DNA of 64,000 nucleotides from CAVQNQ01 sp963714205 (GTDB taxonomy: Bacteria; Acidobacteriota; Terriglobia; Bryobacterales; Bryobacteraceae). Each line of letters begins with the position of its first letter. Position 1 is the stretch's first letter. Shown piece after piece: positions 17,232 through 25,956 of this stretch. The DNA lies in assembly GCA_963714205.1 (NCBI GenBank), contig CAVQNQ010000003.1:620001-684000 (forward strand). Direction: 5' to 3'. The translations under genes and the position numbers were made by a program. The notes beneath the pieces were generated by a model. The model saw only the letters and a program-made list of their open reading frames with translations. It did not search any database and was not told the origin of the DNA.

Positions 17232-17923
17232 AGCTTTCCTCCGTCGCGAATCGCGACGGCCTACTTTGGGCAACTTGGCTGCCATCGTCTTGCCTGGGTC
17301 ACCGGCGTGCGCGCCGAGTTCGATCAGCCGAAAAAAAGTGATCATCGGTGTAGTCCCGCATTTCGGGAAATGGCTGCTCGCTGATTTCCGCCGAAATGCG
17401 AGGTGCCGAGGGGAACGATTCTTGGACTCCGTGTCTAACACTTGGTCACTTCGCCCAGGCCCGCAATACGGAAATCGGCAAGTGCGCTGAGGCGCCGAAC
17501 CAAGAAGTCCGACGCGATCACATTTGCCATGCCGGCGACCCGTGGGATCCGGCGGTCCCTACCCTCTAGGGCGGGCTGGGATGGCGATCCGTCCATTGCT
17601 TGTTCTCATTACCTCCGCTCCGCCTGCGTCACGACTCGGCCTAACTGGAAATGTTGGGTGTTCCAGCTTGCGGCAACGCTTTGATCAAACGCGCAGCCTC
17701 TTCGACGTTGCGCTGTGTCAGCAAGGCTATCCGGCAACCCTGATATCATTATCGGAAGCCTTTCGCCGGGCGCTGGCCGAGAGCGTTGGCCGGATGGAGA
17801 CGGTCGGATGTAACTGGAGGTTTCGCGGCAGGAACCCATAGCAAGCGGCAAACGAAGTCGCAAAAGTCTCAGCATCCGTGAAACAAGACGGGAATATTGC
17901 CGATTTGGAAGGAGAGGATTGGG
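17232..17923. other. Long intergenic region, no gene recognised
   Basis: Several short frames cross these 692 bp, but none has recognisable motifs, convincing starts or sustained coding character. The right end holds AAGGAGAGG (17909-17917), the ribosome-binding site of the YceI-like gene. A decayed gene cannot be excluded. Confidence 0.4.
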
Positions 17924-18658
17924 ATGAATCGCACAGGAATTTTAGCAAGAGCAGGGTTTGCCTGGCTGGCATGGTTTGGCGCTTGCGCCATGTTCCTTGT
18001 TGGCGCGTCTATTTTTGGGTCCGCCGCGCAAGCGCAAGGCGCATTGGTTCAAGCGGGGCCACCGCCTGGACAGACCGGCGGGGCTTCAGGAAAACGCGGT
18101 CCACAAGCGCCGGCGAAGCCGTTCCCGCTCACGTTGACGATCACCGAGGGCACGGATGCCTCGTACCGAGTGCGCGAACAGCTCGCGGGCATCAACTTTC
18201 CAAACGATGCCGTAGGCACTTCGACGGCCGTCACGGGCATGATCGTTTTCAACAAGGATGGCTCGATTGACAGCAAAAGTTCGAAACTCACGTTCGACCT
18301 TCGCGCTCTGAAAAGCGATCAGGCGATGCGCGACGGTTTCATCCAGCGGCAGACCCTCGACACCGGTCAGTATCCAATGGCCGAGTTCGTGCCAAAGACG
18401 ATCGAGGGAATGCCCAACCCGCTCGTAGGGCAATTTGGATTCCAGTTGACTGGCGATATGACCATCCATGGCACGACTGCGCCGGTCACTTGGCAAGGCA
18501 TCGCCACGGTCGACACTAACAACGGCTTCGTTGCGGGTCGCGCGACGACCGAGTTCAAGTTCGAAACGTTCGGCCTCACAACTCCTAAGATCGCTCGCGT
18601 GATGAGCGTGAATGACAACATAACCCTCGAAATAGAGTTCCGCCTCAAGGAAAGCTGA
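17924..18658 (+). CDS. Exported YceI-like lipid-binding protein
   Basis: 244 residues: an export signal (about residues 8-38, FAWLAWFGACAMFLVGASIF), a Pro/Gly-rich linker, and a YceI beta-barrel domain (SYRVREQLAGINFPNDAVG, GSIDSKSSKLTFDLRALKSD, FGFQLTGDMTIHG, TVDTNNGFVAGRATTEFKF). YceI proteins bind amphiphilic or isoprenoid ligands in the periplasm. The strong AAGGAGAGG site supports ATG 17924. Stands alone. Confidence 0.87.
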   Translation: MNRTGILARAGFAWLAWFGACAMFLVGASIFGSAAQAQGALVQAGPPPGQTGGASGKRGPQAPAKPFPLTLTITEGTDASYRVREQLAGINFPNDAVGTSTAVTGMIVFNKDGSIDSKSSKLTFDLRALKSDQAMRDGFIQRQTLDTGQYPMAEFVPKTIEGMPNPLVGQFGFQLTGDMTIHGTTAPVTWQGIATVDTNNGFVAGRATTEFKFETFGLTTPKIARVMSVNDNITLEIEFRLKES

Positions 18659-18885
18659 TTTGGCCGACGCGTTGGTCCCGGCTGCACGAATTCACATGCC
18701 CGCGCAGCGAGCGAGCTCGTCTTGAAGAATCTGGCGGCCCAGACCTGCGATGGCGTTGCGTTGCTAAGATAATGAGTCGGCGGGTGTATTGGTCACTCCT
18801 TGTATCCTTGTCCTTGGGGGACCTCCGGCTTCGCAGGTACAGCTTGAAGTTCCTGGTGTGAGCGGTATATGGAGTCGCTTCCTTC

Positions 18886-20766
18886 ATGAACATACTCGAT
18901 ATCGTCGTCGGCAAGCCTATCAAGACCAGCGATGAACGCGCCGAGCAGATCGGTCCCGCACAGGGCATCCCGATCTTCGGCCTCGACGCGCTCAGTTCGG
19001 CTGCCTACGGCCCGGAAGCGGCTCTCAGCCTGCTGATTCCCCTTGGGCTCGCCGGCGTCCGGTACATCATTCCAGTCAGCGCCGCGATCATCACATTGCT
19101 CGCGATCGTCTATCTTTCCTACCGCCAGACCATCGCCGCCTATCCCTCGGGAGGCGGTTCCTATACCGTGGCGCGCTTCAATCTGGGTCCCTCCGCGGGA
19201 TTGCTCGCCGCGGCTGCGCTCCTTGCGGACTACATCCTCACGGCCGCGGTCGGGATTTCCGCGGGAGTCGGAGCCTTGGTCTCGGCCGTTCCGTCCCTGC
19301 TGCCTTATAACGTTTCTCTCTGCGTCGGTATTCTCATCGTTGTCACGATCCTCAATCTCAGGGGGGTGCGCGACGCAGGCGCCGCCTTCGCGGCTCCAAC
19401 CTATCTCTTCCTCGGCACGCTTCTCATTACCATTGCCGCGGGAGTTCTCCGGGTTGTCCTCAGCGGCGGTCATCCGGTGCCGGTTGCGCCGCTCCCGCCG
19501 CCGCCACGGGCGACTGAAGCCGTCAGCTTCTGGCTGCTGCTGAAAGTTTTCGCGAGCGGTTGCACCGCGTTGACCGGCGTGGAGGCCGTGAGCAACGGGG
19601 TGAAGGCCTTTCGCGAACCCGCCGTGGAAAACGCTCGGCGCACTCTCACAGCGATTATTCTCCTCCTGGCCGTGCTGCTAGCCGGGATTTCGTATCTGGT
19701 GAACGCCTATGGCATCGCGGCGACGGACCCCGGCCAGCCCGGGTACCAGAGCGTTCTCTCCCTGCTTGCCGCCGCCGTTTTTGGCAAGGGCCTTTTCTAC
19801 TACCTGACTATGGCCTCCGTCCTTCTCGTTCTGTCGCTTTCCGCCAACACCGCTTTCGCCGATTTTCCGCGCCTCTGCCGGGCCATCGCGCAGAACAACT
19901 ACCTGCCACATGCTTTCGGCTACCGCGGGCGGCGGCTGGTGTATACGTACGGCATAGTAACCTTGGCGTTATTGTGCGGCGGTCTTCTCATTCTCTTTGG
20001 CGGTGTGACCGACCGGCTCATCCCGCTCTTCGCTGTGGGCGCGTTTCTGGCCTTCACGCTTTCGCAGGCCGGCATGGTGATGCACTGGCGGAAGAATCGC
20101 GGACGGAACTGGCTCCACAAAGCGGCGGTGAACGGGATTGGCGCACTCGTCACCGGTGTCACGGTCGTGGTTGTGCTGGTTGCGAAATTCGCCGATGGCG
20201 CCTGGATTACCCTCCTTTTCATTCCCCTGACGATCGCGTTCTTCGTCGCCATCCGCCGCCACTACCACTCCGTGACCACCCTCACCGCTTCCATGTCCCC
20301 CGTCAGCGCGGTAAGCCTCGGCGAATCCCCCATCGTGGTCATTCCCATCGATCACTGGAGCGATATTACGCGGCGGGGAATTGAGTTCGCGGCACGTCTT
20401 TCCCCCGAGGTGATCGCGCTGCACGTCGACCCCACGGAACACGCCGAGCCTCTTGAGACGAACTGGCATCACTATGTGGAACAGCCCTTCCGCGAGGCAG
20501 GCAAGGAGCCGCCCCGCCTTCACGTGTTGCCTTCACCCTATCGCTTCGTCATCATTCCCGTCGTTCAGTTCGTTCTGGATCTGTCGAAGGCCAATCCCGG
20601 CCGCAGCATCATCGTTGTCATACCCGAGCTGGTAGAGGACAGATGGTATGAGTACTTCCTTCACAACCAACGGGGGCGGCTCATCGAATGGGTGCTGCTT
20701 GCCCGCGGCAACGAACGCATCTTTACGGTGAGCGCTCCCTGGTACGTGGGAGCGCGAAAACCATGA
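18886..20766 (+). CDS. APC-superfamily permease, KimA-like
   Basis: 626 residues with about twelve membrane helices in the first 460 residues (GLDALSSAAYGPEAAL, YRQTIAAYPSGGGSYTVA, GCTALTGVEAVSNGVKAF) and a cytoplasmic C-terminal region of about 160 residues with a universal-stress-like alpha/beta pattern (IVVIPIDHWSDITRRGIE, RSIIVVIPELVEDRWYE). Length and layout match KimA/YdaO-type potassium importers of the APC superfamily, so K+ uptake is the likeliest role. The c-di-AMP riboswitch often found before such genes is not visible upstream. Confidence 0.8.
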   Translation: MNILDIVVGKPIKTSDERAEQIGPAQGIPIFGLDALSSAAYGPEAALSLLIPLGLAGVRYIIPVSAAIITLLAIVYLSYRQTIAAYPSGGGSYTVARFNLGPSAGLLAAAALLADYILTAAVGISAGVGALVSAVPSLLPYNVSLCVGILIVVTILNLRGVRDAGAAFAAPTYLFLGTLLITIAAGVLRVVLSGGHPVPVAPLPPPPRATEAVSFWLLLKVFASGCTALTGVEAVSNGVKAFREPAVENARRTLTAIILLLAVLLAGISYLVNAYGIAATDPGQPGYQSVLSLLAAAVFGKGLFYYLTMASVLLVLSLSANTAFADFPRLCRAIAQNNYLPHAFGYRGRRLVYTYGIVTLALLCGGLLILFGGVTDRLIPLFAVGAFLAFTLSQAGMVMHWRKNRGRNWLHKAAVNGIGALVTGVTVVVVLVAKFADGAWITLLFIPLTIAFFVAIRRHYHSVTTLTASMSPVSAVSLGESPIVVIPIDHWSDITRRGIEFAARLSPEVIALHVDPTEHAEPLETNWHHYVEQPFREAGKEPPRLHVLPSPYRFVIIPVVQFVLDLSKANPGRSIIVVIPELVEDRWYEYFLHNQRGRLIEWVLLARGNERIFTVSAPWYVGARKP

Positions 20767-20831
20767 TGTCGCGGTGACTTCGTTAGCCGGCGCCAAACGC
20801 TGTTAAGCGACCAATTGAATATAGGATTTCC

Positions 20832-21149
20832 ATGAGACTCGGACTGTTCGTACTTCTAACCACCTGTGGTTTCCTAATCTTCGCGCTCACCATGACCTTT
20901 ATGCCCGTTTTGCCGATGTGGGGCAACTACGCTGCCAGAGCTGGATTCCTTATCGTCTTCGGCGCTCTCTGGTGGGTCGCTCGCGACGAGCGCCCGTTGA
21001 GCCGCTCTCGGTCGGTTTTCTTCGCCTACTTTACGGCGGTTTTGGGCCTTTCGTTGGGGTTCTTCTTCGCGGACTGGGGGCTTATGTTTCACGCCGGCGC
21101 GGATTTCTTGATCATCTTGCCCGTCTTCACCAGTTCCGGCGCCACCTGA
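20832..21149 (+). CDS. Small membrane protein, possibly truncated
   Basis: 105 residues with three hydrophobic segments (about 2-22, 33-49 and 63-82, including AYFTAVLGLSLGFFF). The N-terminal layout recalls the first helices of CPBP-type membrane proteases, but their catalytic motifs are absent, so it is either a separate small protein or a truncated one. AGGATT precedes the ATG. Confidence 0.45.
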   Translation: MRLGLFVLLTTCGFLIFALTMTFMPVLPMWGNYAARAGFLIVFGALWWVARDERPLSRSRSVFFAYFTAVLGLSLGFFFADWGLMFHAGADFLIILPVFTSSGAT

Positions 21150-21181
21150 TGCAGACAGGATCACCATCCCGTATCGGGTCA

Positions 21182-22360
21182 TCACCATTTCCGGAAACCG
21201 AGAACCTGCGCTGAGTCCGGCGTGTTCAGTTCAACGGACTGTTTGAGGTAATGTTCCGCGGCTGCAACATCGCCCGCCTTCAGGGCGATGTCCCCCGCGT
21301 GCTGAAACAGTCTTGCGTCACGAATGCCGACGGCCAGGGCCGTTTCAATCTGCTTGCGTGCCTCCGCGTCCTCGCCGTTGACGTGCAACGCCCAGGCGTA
21401 CGCATCGAGCGTATATACGTCGTAACGCCAGGCGTACTCCTGTTGCGCTACTTTCAGAGCCTTGGCTGGCTGTTGAGCATGGTCGGCATAGTAGAAGACC
21501 AGTTGGCGGTTGGAGTTATCTTTCCTGCTCGATTCCATCAGTGCTTTGGCTTCAAAGTCGGCAAAAGCCAGCTTCGCTTCGCTTTCGCGTCCTGCCGTTT
21601 GGAGCGCTTCGGCCAAGTCATAGCGATTCCCGGCGTGCGGTTCGCCCTGATAGCGCTGCTGTAAGAGGGCTACGCCTTCCGCGAAACGCTTCTGTGCGAT
21701 GCGAACCTGCGCCAGATTTCCCAAAGCGGAGGGATAGCTTGAAAGGGCCTTCAATGCCTGCTGGAAGAACGTTTCTGCCGCAACGGCGTTGCCCCACGCC
21801 AACCGAAGATGACCGATCTGCGTGAGGATGCTTGCACGTTCTTGGGTCTCGGTCGGGGTCGTCGACTGAAAAGCCAGATCCAACATCTCATAGGCACCTT
21901 CGGCATCCCCGAATAGCTCACGCAAACGGGCCGTCCGGATGAAGGCAGGGCGATTGCCGCGACGAAGATTGAGCATCCGCTGTGCCGAGTCCTCCGCATC
22001 CTTGTAATTACCAAGCTCGACGTTCGCGTCAGTCAACCAGCCGTATACCATGACATCAAGCGCTCTTGTTGAGCGCCTTGGCGGCTTCCAGCGCGGCCGG
22101 GTACTCATGTTCGCCCAGCAGGATCGAAACTTTCATCTTCTGCGTGTCGAAATTGTCCGGGGCTAATTCCAACGATCTCTTGATCGCATCTTCGGTTGAG
22201 TGTAGAAGCTAACATCGGACCTCTCCTGGGCTCGGCGCACCAGTGCTGTCGCCAAGAGGTTGTACGCCGCATATTCCGTCGGTTTGTCACTGATCGCTTT
22301 GTTGGCTGCTGCGATGTCTTGCGAAGCAGGTGGAAGATCCGCACTTGCCGAGCCCGTTGC
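21182..22360 (-). pseudogene. TPR protein, frameshifted and 5'-truncated
   Basis: The minus strand encodes at least six TPR-like helical pairs (LTDANVELGNYKDAEDSAQRM, LGNLAQVRIAQKRFAEG, LDAYAWALHVNGEDAEARK, HAGDIALKAGDVAAAEHYLK). Continuous similarity requires three frames: the start (ASQDIAAANKAISDKPTEYA), then after a change near 22188 the frame reading DAIKRSLELAPDNFDTQKM, then after a second change near 22060 the frame reading ALDVMVYGWLTDAN to the stop. Upstream it is fused directly to a NicO-type transporter piece. The longest open piece is 21182-22108. Confidence 0.75.
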
Positions 22361-22573
22361 TCCAAGCCAGGGATAGAGCTGCTCGGGAACAATGCACAGC
22401 GATGCATACAGGGTCAAAGCTCCTAAGAAATACACGCCTGCCGTGTGCGCAGCGGTGACGATGACTCCGAGCAACACCGCATGTTTTGCTGTACCGCGGG
22501 AGCCTACGAGGTACGCAGCAACCACGGTCTTGCCATGTCCTGGCTCCAACGCATGAAGCGCGCCCAGACCCGT
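22361..22573 (-). pseudogene. Fragment of a NicO/HoxN-type Ni/Co transporter
   Basis: The peptide GALHALEPGHGKTVVAAYLV followed by HAVLLGVIVTAAHTAGVYF and VPEQLYPWLG is the conserved core of NicO-type nickel/cobalt exporters (HxxxPGHGK motif). A stop precedes it, there is no start or N terminus, and after PWLG the frame runs straight into the TPR sequence. Only about 70 of roughly 250 or more residues remain. A cobalt-type nitrile hydratase operon lies 1.2 kb away, which may or may not be related. Confidence 0.7.
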
Positions 22574-22714
22574 TCACGATTGGATGGGCTTGAGGCATTG
22601 CCACTTGCCCACGCGTGCCCCTTGGAAACAAGAAAACCCGAATGCCCGCCGCCACCGCCGCGCGGGAAGTCAACCGCCCCCCACTCCTGAGTAGCGTTTC
22701 ACTACGGGGATTCG

Positions 22715-23218
22715 TTACTTCCAGGCATCGAGCACCATGCGCCCCAGTTTCTCCATGGCGGCGGAAATCGGTTTTACGGAGCTGGAACCGATAAAGAGCA
22801 CGTTAATCAAGTCGTAGTCTCCGCGGAAGATGCTCAGAGTTTCCACGCGGGATTCCCCAGCAGACGTCTCGGTGAGGAGTGCGTCTCTCCCGAGGCCCTC
22901 GATGTGCTTCTGCTGCACGCCCTGCTTCTTGGCATCCACGGTCGCCGTTCCTTGGTATTTGATCGGCCTGCGCCGAATGGCGATCATGACTTGGCCGTCA
23001 GAAGTCTTGTAATTGCAGGTGGACACAACTCCCGGCGTCTGTTGGGTGGGGTTCTTCGCTCCATCCGCCAGCTTGACGCCGAGTGTCAGTTCGATTTCGG
23101 CTTTCGACACGAGCGTGCACGCGTCCGCGCCCTGTCCCGGTGGTTTGGCCTGCTCAGCGGCGCCAGCGGTCGCCAGCAGGAGCAGAGCGATTACGGTGAG
23201 ATAGGCTAGTCTTCGCAT
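22715..23218 (-). CDS. Exported DUF3558-like protein
   Basis: 167 residues: a signal peptide (MRRLAYLTVIALLLLATAGA) and a small domain starting DACTLVSKAEIELTLGVKL with a later Cys in STCNYKT. A single Cys pair separated by about 40 residues after a CxLxxxxEI-type start is typical of DUF3558-like secreted proteins; function unknown. The start at 23218 is set by the signal peptide; the ribosome-binding site is weak. Confidence 0.6.
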   Translation of the reverse strand: MRRLAYLTVIALLLLATAGAAEQAKPPGQGADACTLVSKAEIELTLGVKLADGAKNPTQQTPGVVSTCNYKTSDGQVMIAIRRRPIKYQGTATVDAKKQGVQQKHIEGLGRDALLTETSAGESRVETLSIFRGDYDLINVLFIGSSSVKPISAAMEKLGRMVLDAWK

Positions 23219-23756
23219 ATAGCAATGCCACACGCCTCCCGGAGGCCTATTGTAACGCCTATAAGTTGAAGACGTTGCCACACGCCTTCAACAGGAAATG
23301 GTTCGCCGAGACGTTTTTGTACGAAAGGTAGCGGGGGATCAGTCGGCTGATCGGGGTAACGCCCCGCAATTGGGCACGTCGCGGTCTTTGGAGCAGTTCA
23401 TGGCCGAGCATTCTGAGAAGCACTGGGGGAAACTGGGGGGACCCTTGGGGATAGGAATAGGAAATTCGGGTAAGGATGGGTAAATTTAAATTTCGGCCGC
23501 GGCTTGGACACAACGCAGCAAGTGGCGTGTTGTCTATTCGTTGTGTTGGAAATAAAGGACTTAGACTGGCTCCCCATCGTGGACGCCTTTCGAACTTTGG
23601 CGGCCTGCCCGCCGCCGGCGGTCCGAGCGGTGTTCCAGCAAGCTCGTGCACTTGCGGCTGCGTGATTTCTACCGCGGGCTCGCTCGTCGGGCAGCGAATT
23701 GCTTCCGGATGCGCCGTGACACATGGTCTGACAACTAATGGGATGGTCCTCCAGGA
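23219..23756. other. Gene-poor stretch containing a dispersed repeat
   Basis: Short frames cross this stretch on both strands but none has recognisable domains. It contains copy 1 of an 84-bp repeat (23454-23537), suggesting an old insertion boundary. The G-rich run just before the repeat is also partly shared with copy 2. Confidence 0.5.
23454..23537 (+). repeat. 84-bp dispersed repeat, copy 1
   Basis: Bases 23454-23537 match 48006-48089 in the same orientation with only three substitutions in 84 positions. The element contains the palindrome AAATTTAAATTT and is AT-richer than its surroundings. About 20 bp upstream also show weaker similarity. No protein is encoded in common. Its two copies are far more alike than diverged genes would be, pointing to recent duplication or a mobile-element end. 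Confidence 0.85.
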
Positions 23757-24188
23757 TCAGCCCTCGTCTGCCGGACGGCCCGTGTAGCGCCGGAAGTGCC
23801 GGTCCGCCAATTCAGCAGGTGGGTCGAGATGTTTCTCGCTCCGAAGCATCCGTTCAACGTATGAGTAAATCAGCGTGACATCCGCCGGGCTATTAATCGA
23901 GTGAAGCCAAATCGACTGCCCGCGAAACTGAATCATGACCACATTCGGTAACGGGCATGGCCCTAGGCATCCCGAAATCGTCAGATGAAACCGGCGGCGA
24001 ATGCCGCGGTCCCTCCACTGGCGCTTGAACTCTTCGAGAAGCAGAGCCGGGAACCCCTTGTCTGTCCTGCCGCAACAACACCCCTGACAAACGAAAAGAT
24101 GGCCGTCGTGGATGCGAATCTCTTTCGTTGAACCGTCGGCCCGAGTCACTTGGCAGAGCGGACTTTGTTCGGAGGGGTGGTGGCTCAC
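23757..24188 (-). CDS. Thioredoxin-fold [2Fe-2S] ferredoxin-like protein
   Basis: 143 residues with Cys34, Cys37-39 (LFVCQGCCCGRTDKG) and Cys74/Cys78 (TISGCLGPCPL), the pattern of thioredoxin-like [2Fe-2S] ferredoxins often linked to cobalt and cobalamin metabolism. The sequence continues with VVMIQFRGQSIWLHSIN and VERMLRSEKHLDPPAELADR. It is the last gene of the nitrile hydratase cluster, 55 bp after the accessory gene. A role in redox or cobalt-centre maturation of the hydratase is inferred from position only. Confidence 0.8.
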   Translation of the reverse strand: MSHHPSEQSPLCQVTRADGSTKEIRIHDGHLFVCQGCCCGRTDKGFPALLLEEFKRQWRDRGIRRRFHLTISGCLGPCPLPNVVMIQFRGQSIWLHSINSPADVTLIYSYVERMLRSEKHLDPPAELADRHFRRYTGRPADEG

Positions 24189-24243
24189 AACGAAGTCTGA
24201 ATGGATGGAATCGGTATCTATTGTTCAGGAATGCTGGTCCCGT

Positions 24244-24609
24244 TCAGGGGCTCGCGCCTAGTTCGACAGGTTTGCCGTGAGGTGTATGACGGTACGCATC
24301 GGCCCACGCTTCTTTGCGCGCGGCAAGCGCCTGCAGATCAGATAGCCCCTTGGTGGTGACCAGCCGTTCGAGCGTAGCGAGCCAGTACTGGTAGTATCGC
24401 GAGCCGTCGTCAGGTTCTCCACGATCGGCGGCAGCCTTGAGCTCCTCGGCCAACGCCGCCGCCCATTCCTTCCAGGTGAAGTGCCCCTGTTCGGAAAGCT
24501 TCACCGCAAGCGCAAATGCCTGGGCTTGCCAGGGTTCGGCAAACACCGGACCGCCGGTGTCATGGGGCAGTTGCGGCAGCGCAGACAGGCGCTCGTTATC
24601 TGGAATCAT
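24244..24609 (-). CDS. Nitrile hydratase accessory protein
   Basis: 121 residues with the family pattern FAEPWQAQAFALAVKLSEQG and FTWKEWAAALAEELKAA, then YYQYWLATLERLV and a C-terminal YRHTPHGKPVEL. Such small proteins resemble the beta-subunit N-terminal domain and help insert cobalt into the alpha subunit. The ATG at 24609 begins one base after the beta-subunit stop (TAATATG), so translation is coupled. The frame is open further upstream only over the beta gene. Confidence 0.85.
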   Translation of the reverse strand: MIPDNERLSALPQLPHDTGGPVFAEPWQAQAFALAVKLSEQGHFTWKEWAAALAEELKAAADRGEPDDGSRYYQYWLATLERLVTTKGLSDLQALAARKEAWADAYRHTPHGKPVELGASP

Positions 24610-24610
24610 A

Positions 24611-25270
24611 TTAGGCTGGCTCAAGGTAGTCGTCCCACATATCGATGTAAACTGCGTCGCGCGGGGAGGCTTGCTCACCCCACAGTTCCCGCGCTGAGAA
24701 TCGAACCGAATACACGTGCTGGGGCTTCTCTCCCAAGTCAGCAACATTCGTGTCCGGGAAGACCTGGACCCCGCGGTCTCGATCAATCATTCCCTGCTTC
24801 CCACGAGCGTAGCGAGGCAGACGAGTATGCCCCAGAGGGTGGATGTTGCGGGCACGCACGTGCTGCCCGACCTGGAACCGGGGCGTCACATTCGCGTTTC
24901 GATCCGCCGGGGAACCCTTAGCCAGGAACGCAGGCACCTGATCGGCCTTTAGAAGCGGCACGGTCTTAGTCGAGCCTCGCGCCCGTTTGCCGGTCGCAAA
25001 CTCCTCCGCCGTGACGAGGCCGCTCTCTCGCAAGAGCGCACTGAACGAGGTCAAGTGCAAAGCGTAGTAGCTGAGGCGGAGCTGCTCAGCGGGAGGGATG
25101 AGTTCAATCTTGTAACGGTTGGCCTTCCCCTTAAATGCCGCCCAGGGGCGCATCGCCCGCCGAAGCGCGAAAACTCGCCCCTCCCACCTCGCGTGAAACA
25201 CGGGTTCATTCTTCGCGCGTTCGATCGGGCCCATGCCGTGCATGCCGCCCATGTCGTGTACACCATTCAC
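24611..25270 (-). CDS. nthB: Nitrile hydratase beta subunit
   Basis: 219 residues starting MNGVHDMGGMHGMGPI, the diagnostic beta-subunit N terminus, and ending with the SH3-like barrel (FQVGQHVRARNIHPLGHTRL, PRYARGKQGMI, VYIDMWDDYLEPA). With the alpha subunit it forms the heterodimer that hydrates nitriles to amides. Its ATG overlaps the alpha-subunit stop (ATGA), typical of this operon. No signal peptide is present on this subunit, unlike alpha. Confidence 0.93.
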   Translation of the reverse strand: MNGVHDMGGMHGMGPIERAKNEPVFHARWEGRVFALRRAMRPWAAFKGKANRYKIELIPPAEQLRLSYYALHLTSFSALLRESGLVTAEEFATGKRARGSTKTVPLLKADQVPAFLAKGSPADRNANVTPRFQVGQHVRARNIHPLGHTRLPRYARGKQGMIDRDRGVQVFPDTNVADLGEKPQHVYSVRFSARELWGEQASPRDAVYIDMWDDYLEPA

Positions 25271-25956
25271 GCGGGGCCTCCCGTTTTCGAAAACGTAACT
25301 TTGGCGACACCCACCATGGAGTCGCGTGTTACGAGTGTCGCGAGCGCCTCCTCACTCAAGTTTTCAGTGCCCGTTGGCCGCTCCGGCAAAACCAGATAGC
25401 GCACCTCCGCCGTACTATCCCAAACGCGGACCTCCACGTCCTCCGGGAACTCGAGACCAAACTCGCGCAATACGCCACGCGGATCGATCACCGACCGCGA
25501 GCGATAGGGCGCGGACTTGTACCACACGGGAGGCAGGCCCAACACCGGCCACGGATAACAGGAACAAAGTGTGCAGACGATCATGTTGTGGACCGTGGGC
25601 GTGTTCTCGACTACTACCATGTGCTCGCCTTGCTCGCCGGCGTAACCCAATTCCGCGATCGCTGCAGTGCCATCAGCGAGCAGTCGCTGCTTGTACGACG
25701 CATCCACCCAAGCACGTGCCACTACTCGTGCGCCGTTGCGCGGACCGATCTTGTGCTCGTAGGTATCAACCAACGCATCGAGCGCCGCACGGTCCACTAG
25801 TCCCTTTTCCACCAGGAGCGACTCGAGCGCCTTCACGCGCAAAGCTGGGTCGGACGGAACGGCTTGATGGTCATGACCGTGGTCCTGCCCGTGCGCTGCA
25901 TTCTGCGCGGCCACGACGCCAGCAGTCGTCAAGAAACCGCGTCTAGTTGTGCTCAT
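25267..25956 (-). CDS. nthA: Cobalt-type nitrile hydratase alpha subunit with Tat-like signal
   Basis: 229 residues. The metal motif VCTLCSCYPWP (Cys128, Cys131, Cys133) has Thr at the second position, the cobalt-type form; the Cys thiols and Ser132 amide would bind low-spin Co(III), with two Cys oxidised. Unusually, the N terminus is MSTTRRGFLTTAGVVAAQ, a twin-arginine motif and weakly hydrophobic stretch, followed by the His-rich AHGQDHGHDHQ before the normal domain starts (about residue 36). Known nitrile hydratases are cytoplasmic, so this implies periplasmic folding or export as a folded heterodimer with beta carried along. Gene order alpha-beta-accessory matches cobalt-type operons. A start at 25992 is possible but would bury the motif. 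Confidence 0.92.
   Translation of the reverse strand: MSTTRRGFLTTAGVVAAQNAAHGQDHGHDHQAVPSDPALRVKALESLLVEKGLVDRAALDALVDTYEHKIGPRNGARVVARAWVDASYKQRLLADGTAAIAELGYAGEQGEHMVVVENTPTVHNMIVCTLCSCYPWPVLGLPPVWYKSAPYRSRSVIDPRGVLREFGLEFPEDVEVRVWDSTAEVRYLVLPERPTGTENLSEEALATLVTRDSMVGVAKVTFSKTGGPA

Noticed and set aside
17524..17841. 105-codon plus-strand frame upstream of the YceI-like gene
   Set aside because: No plausible ribosome-binding site, no motif, and equal-length frames exist on the other strand.
18659..18885. c-di-AMP (ydaO) riboswitch before the KimA-like gene
   Set aside because: The conserved riboswitch blocks are not visible in this leader; only a covariance-model search could find a divergent form.
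19560..20384. 274-codon plus-strand frame inside the permease gene
   Set aside because: Arg/Pro/His-rich out-of-frame reading of a membrane protein gene.
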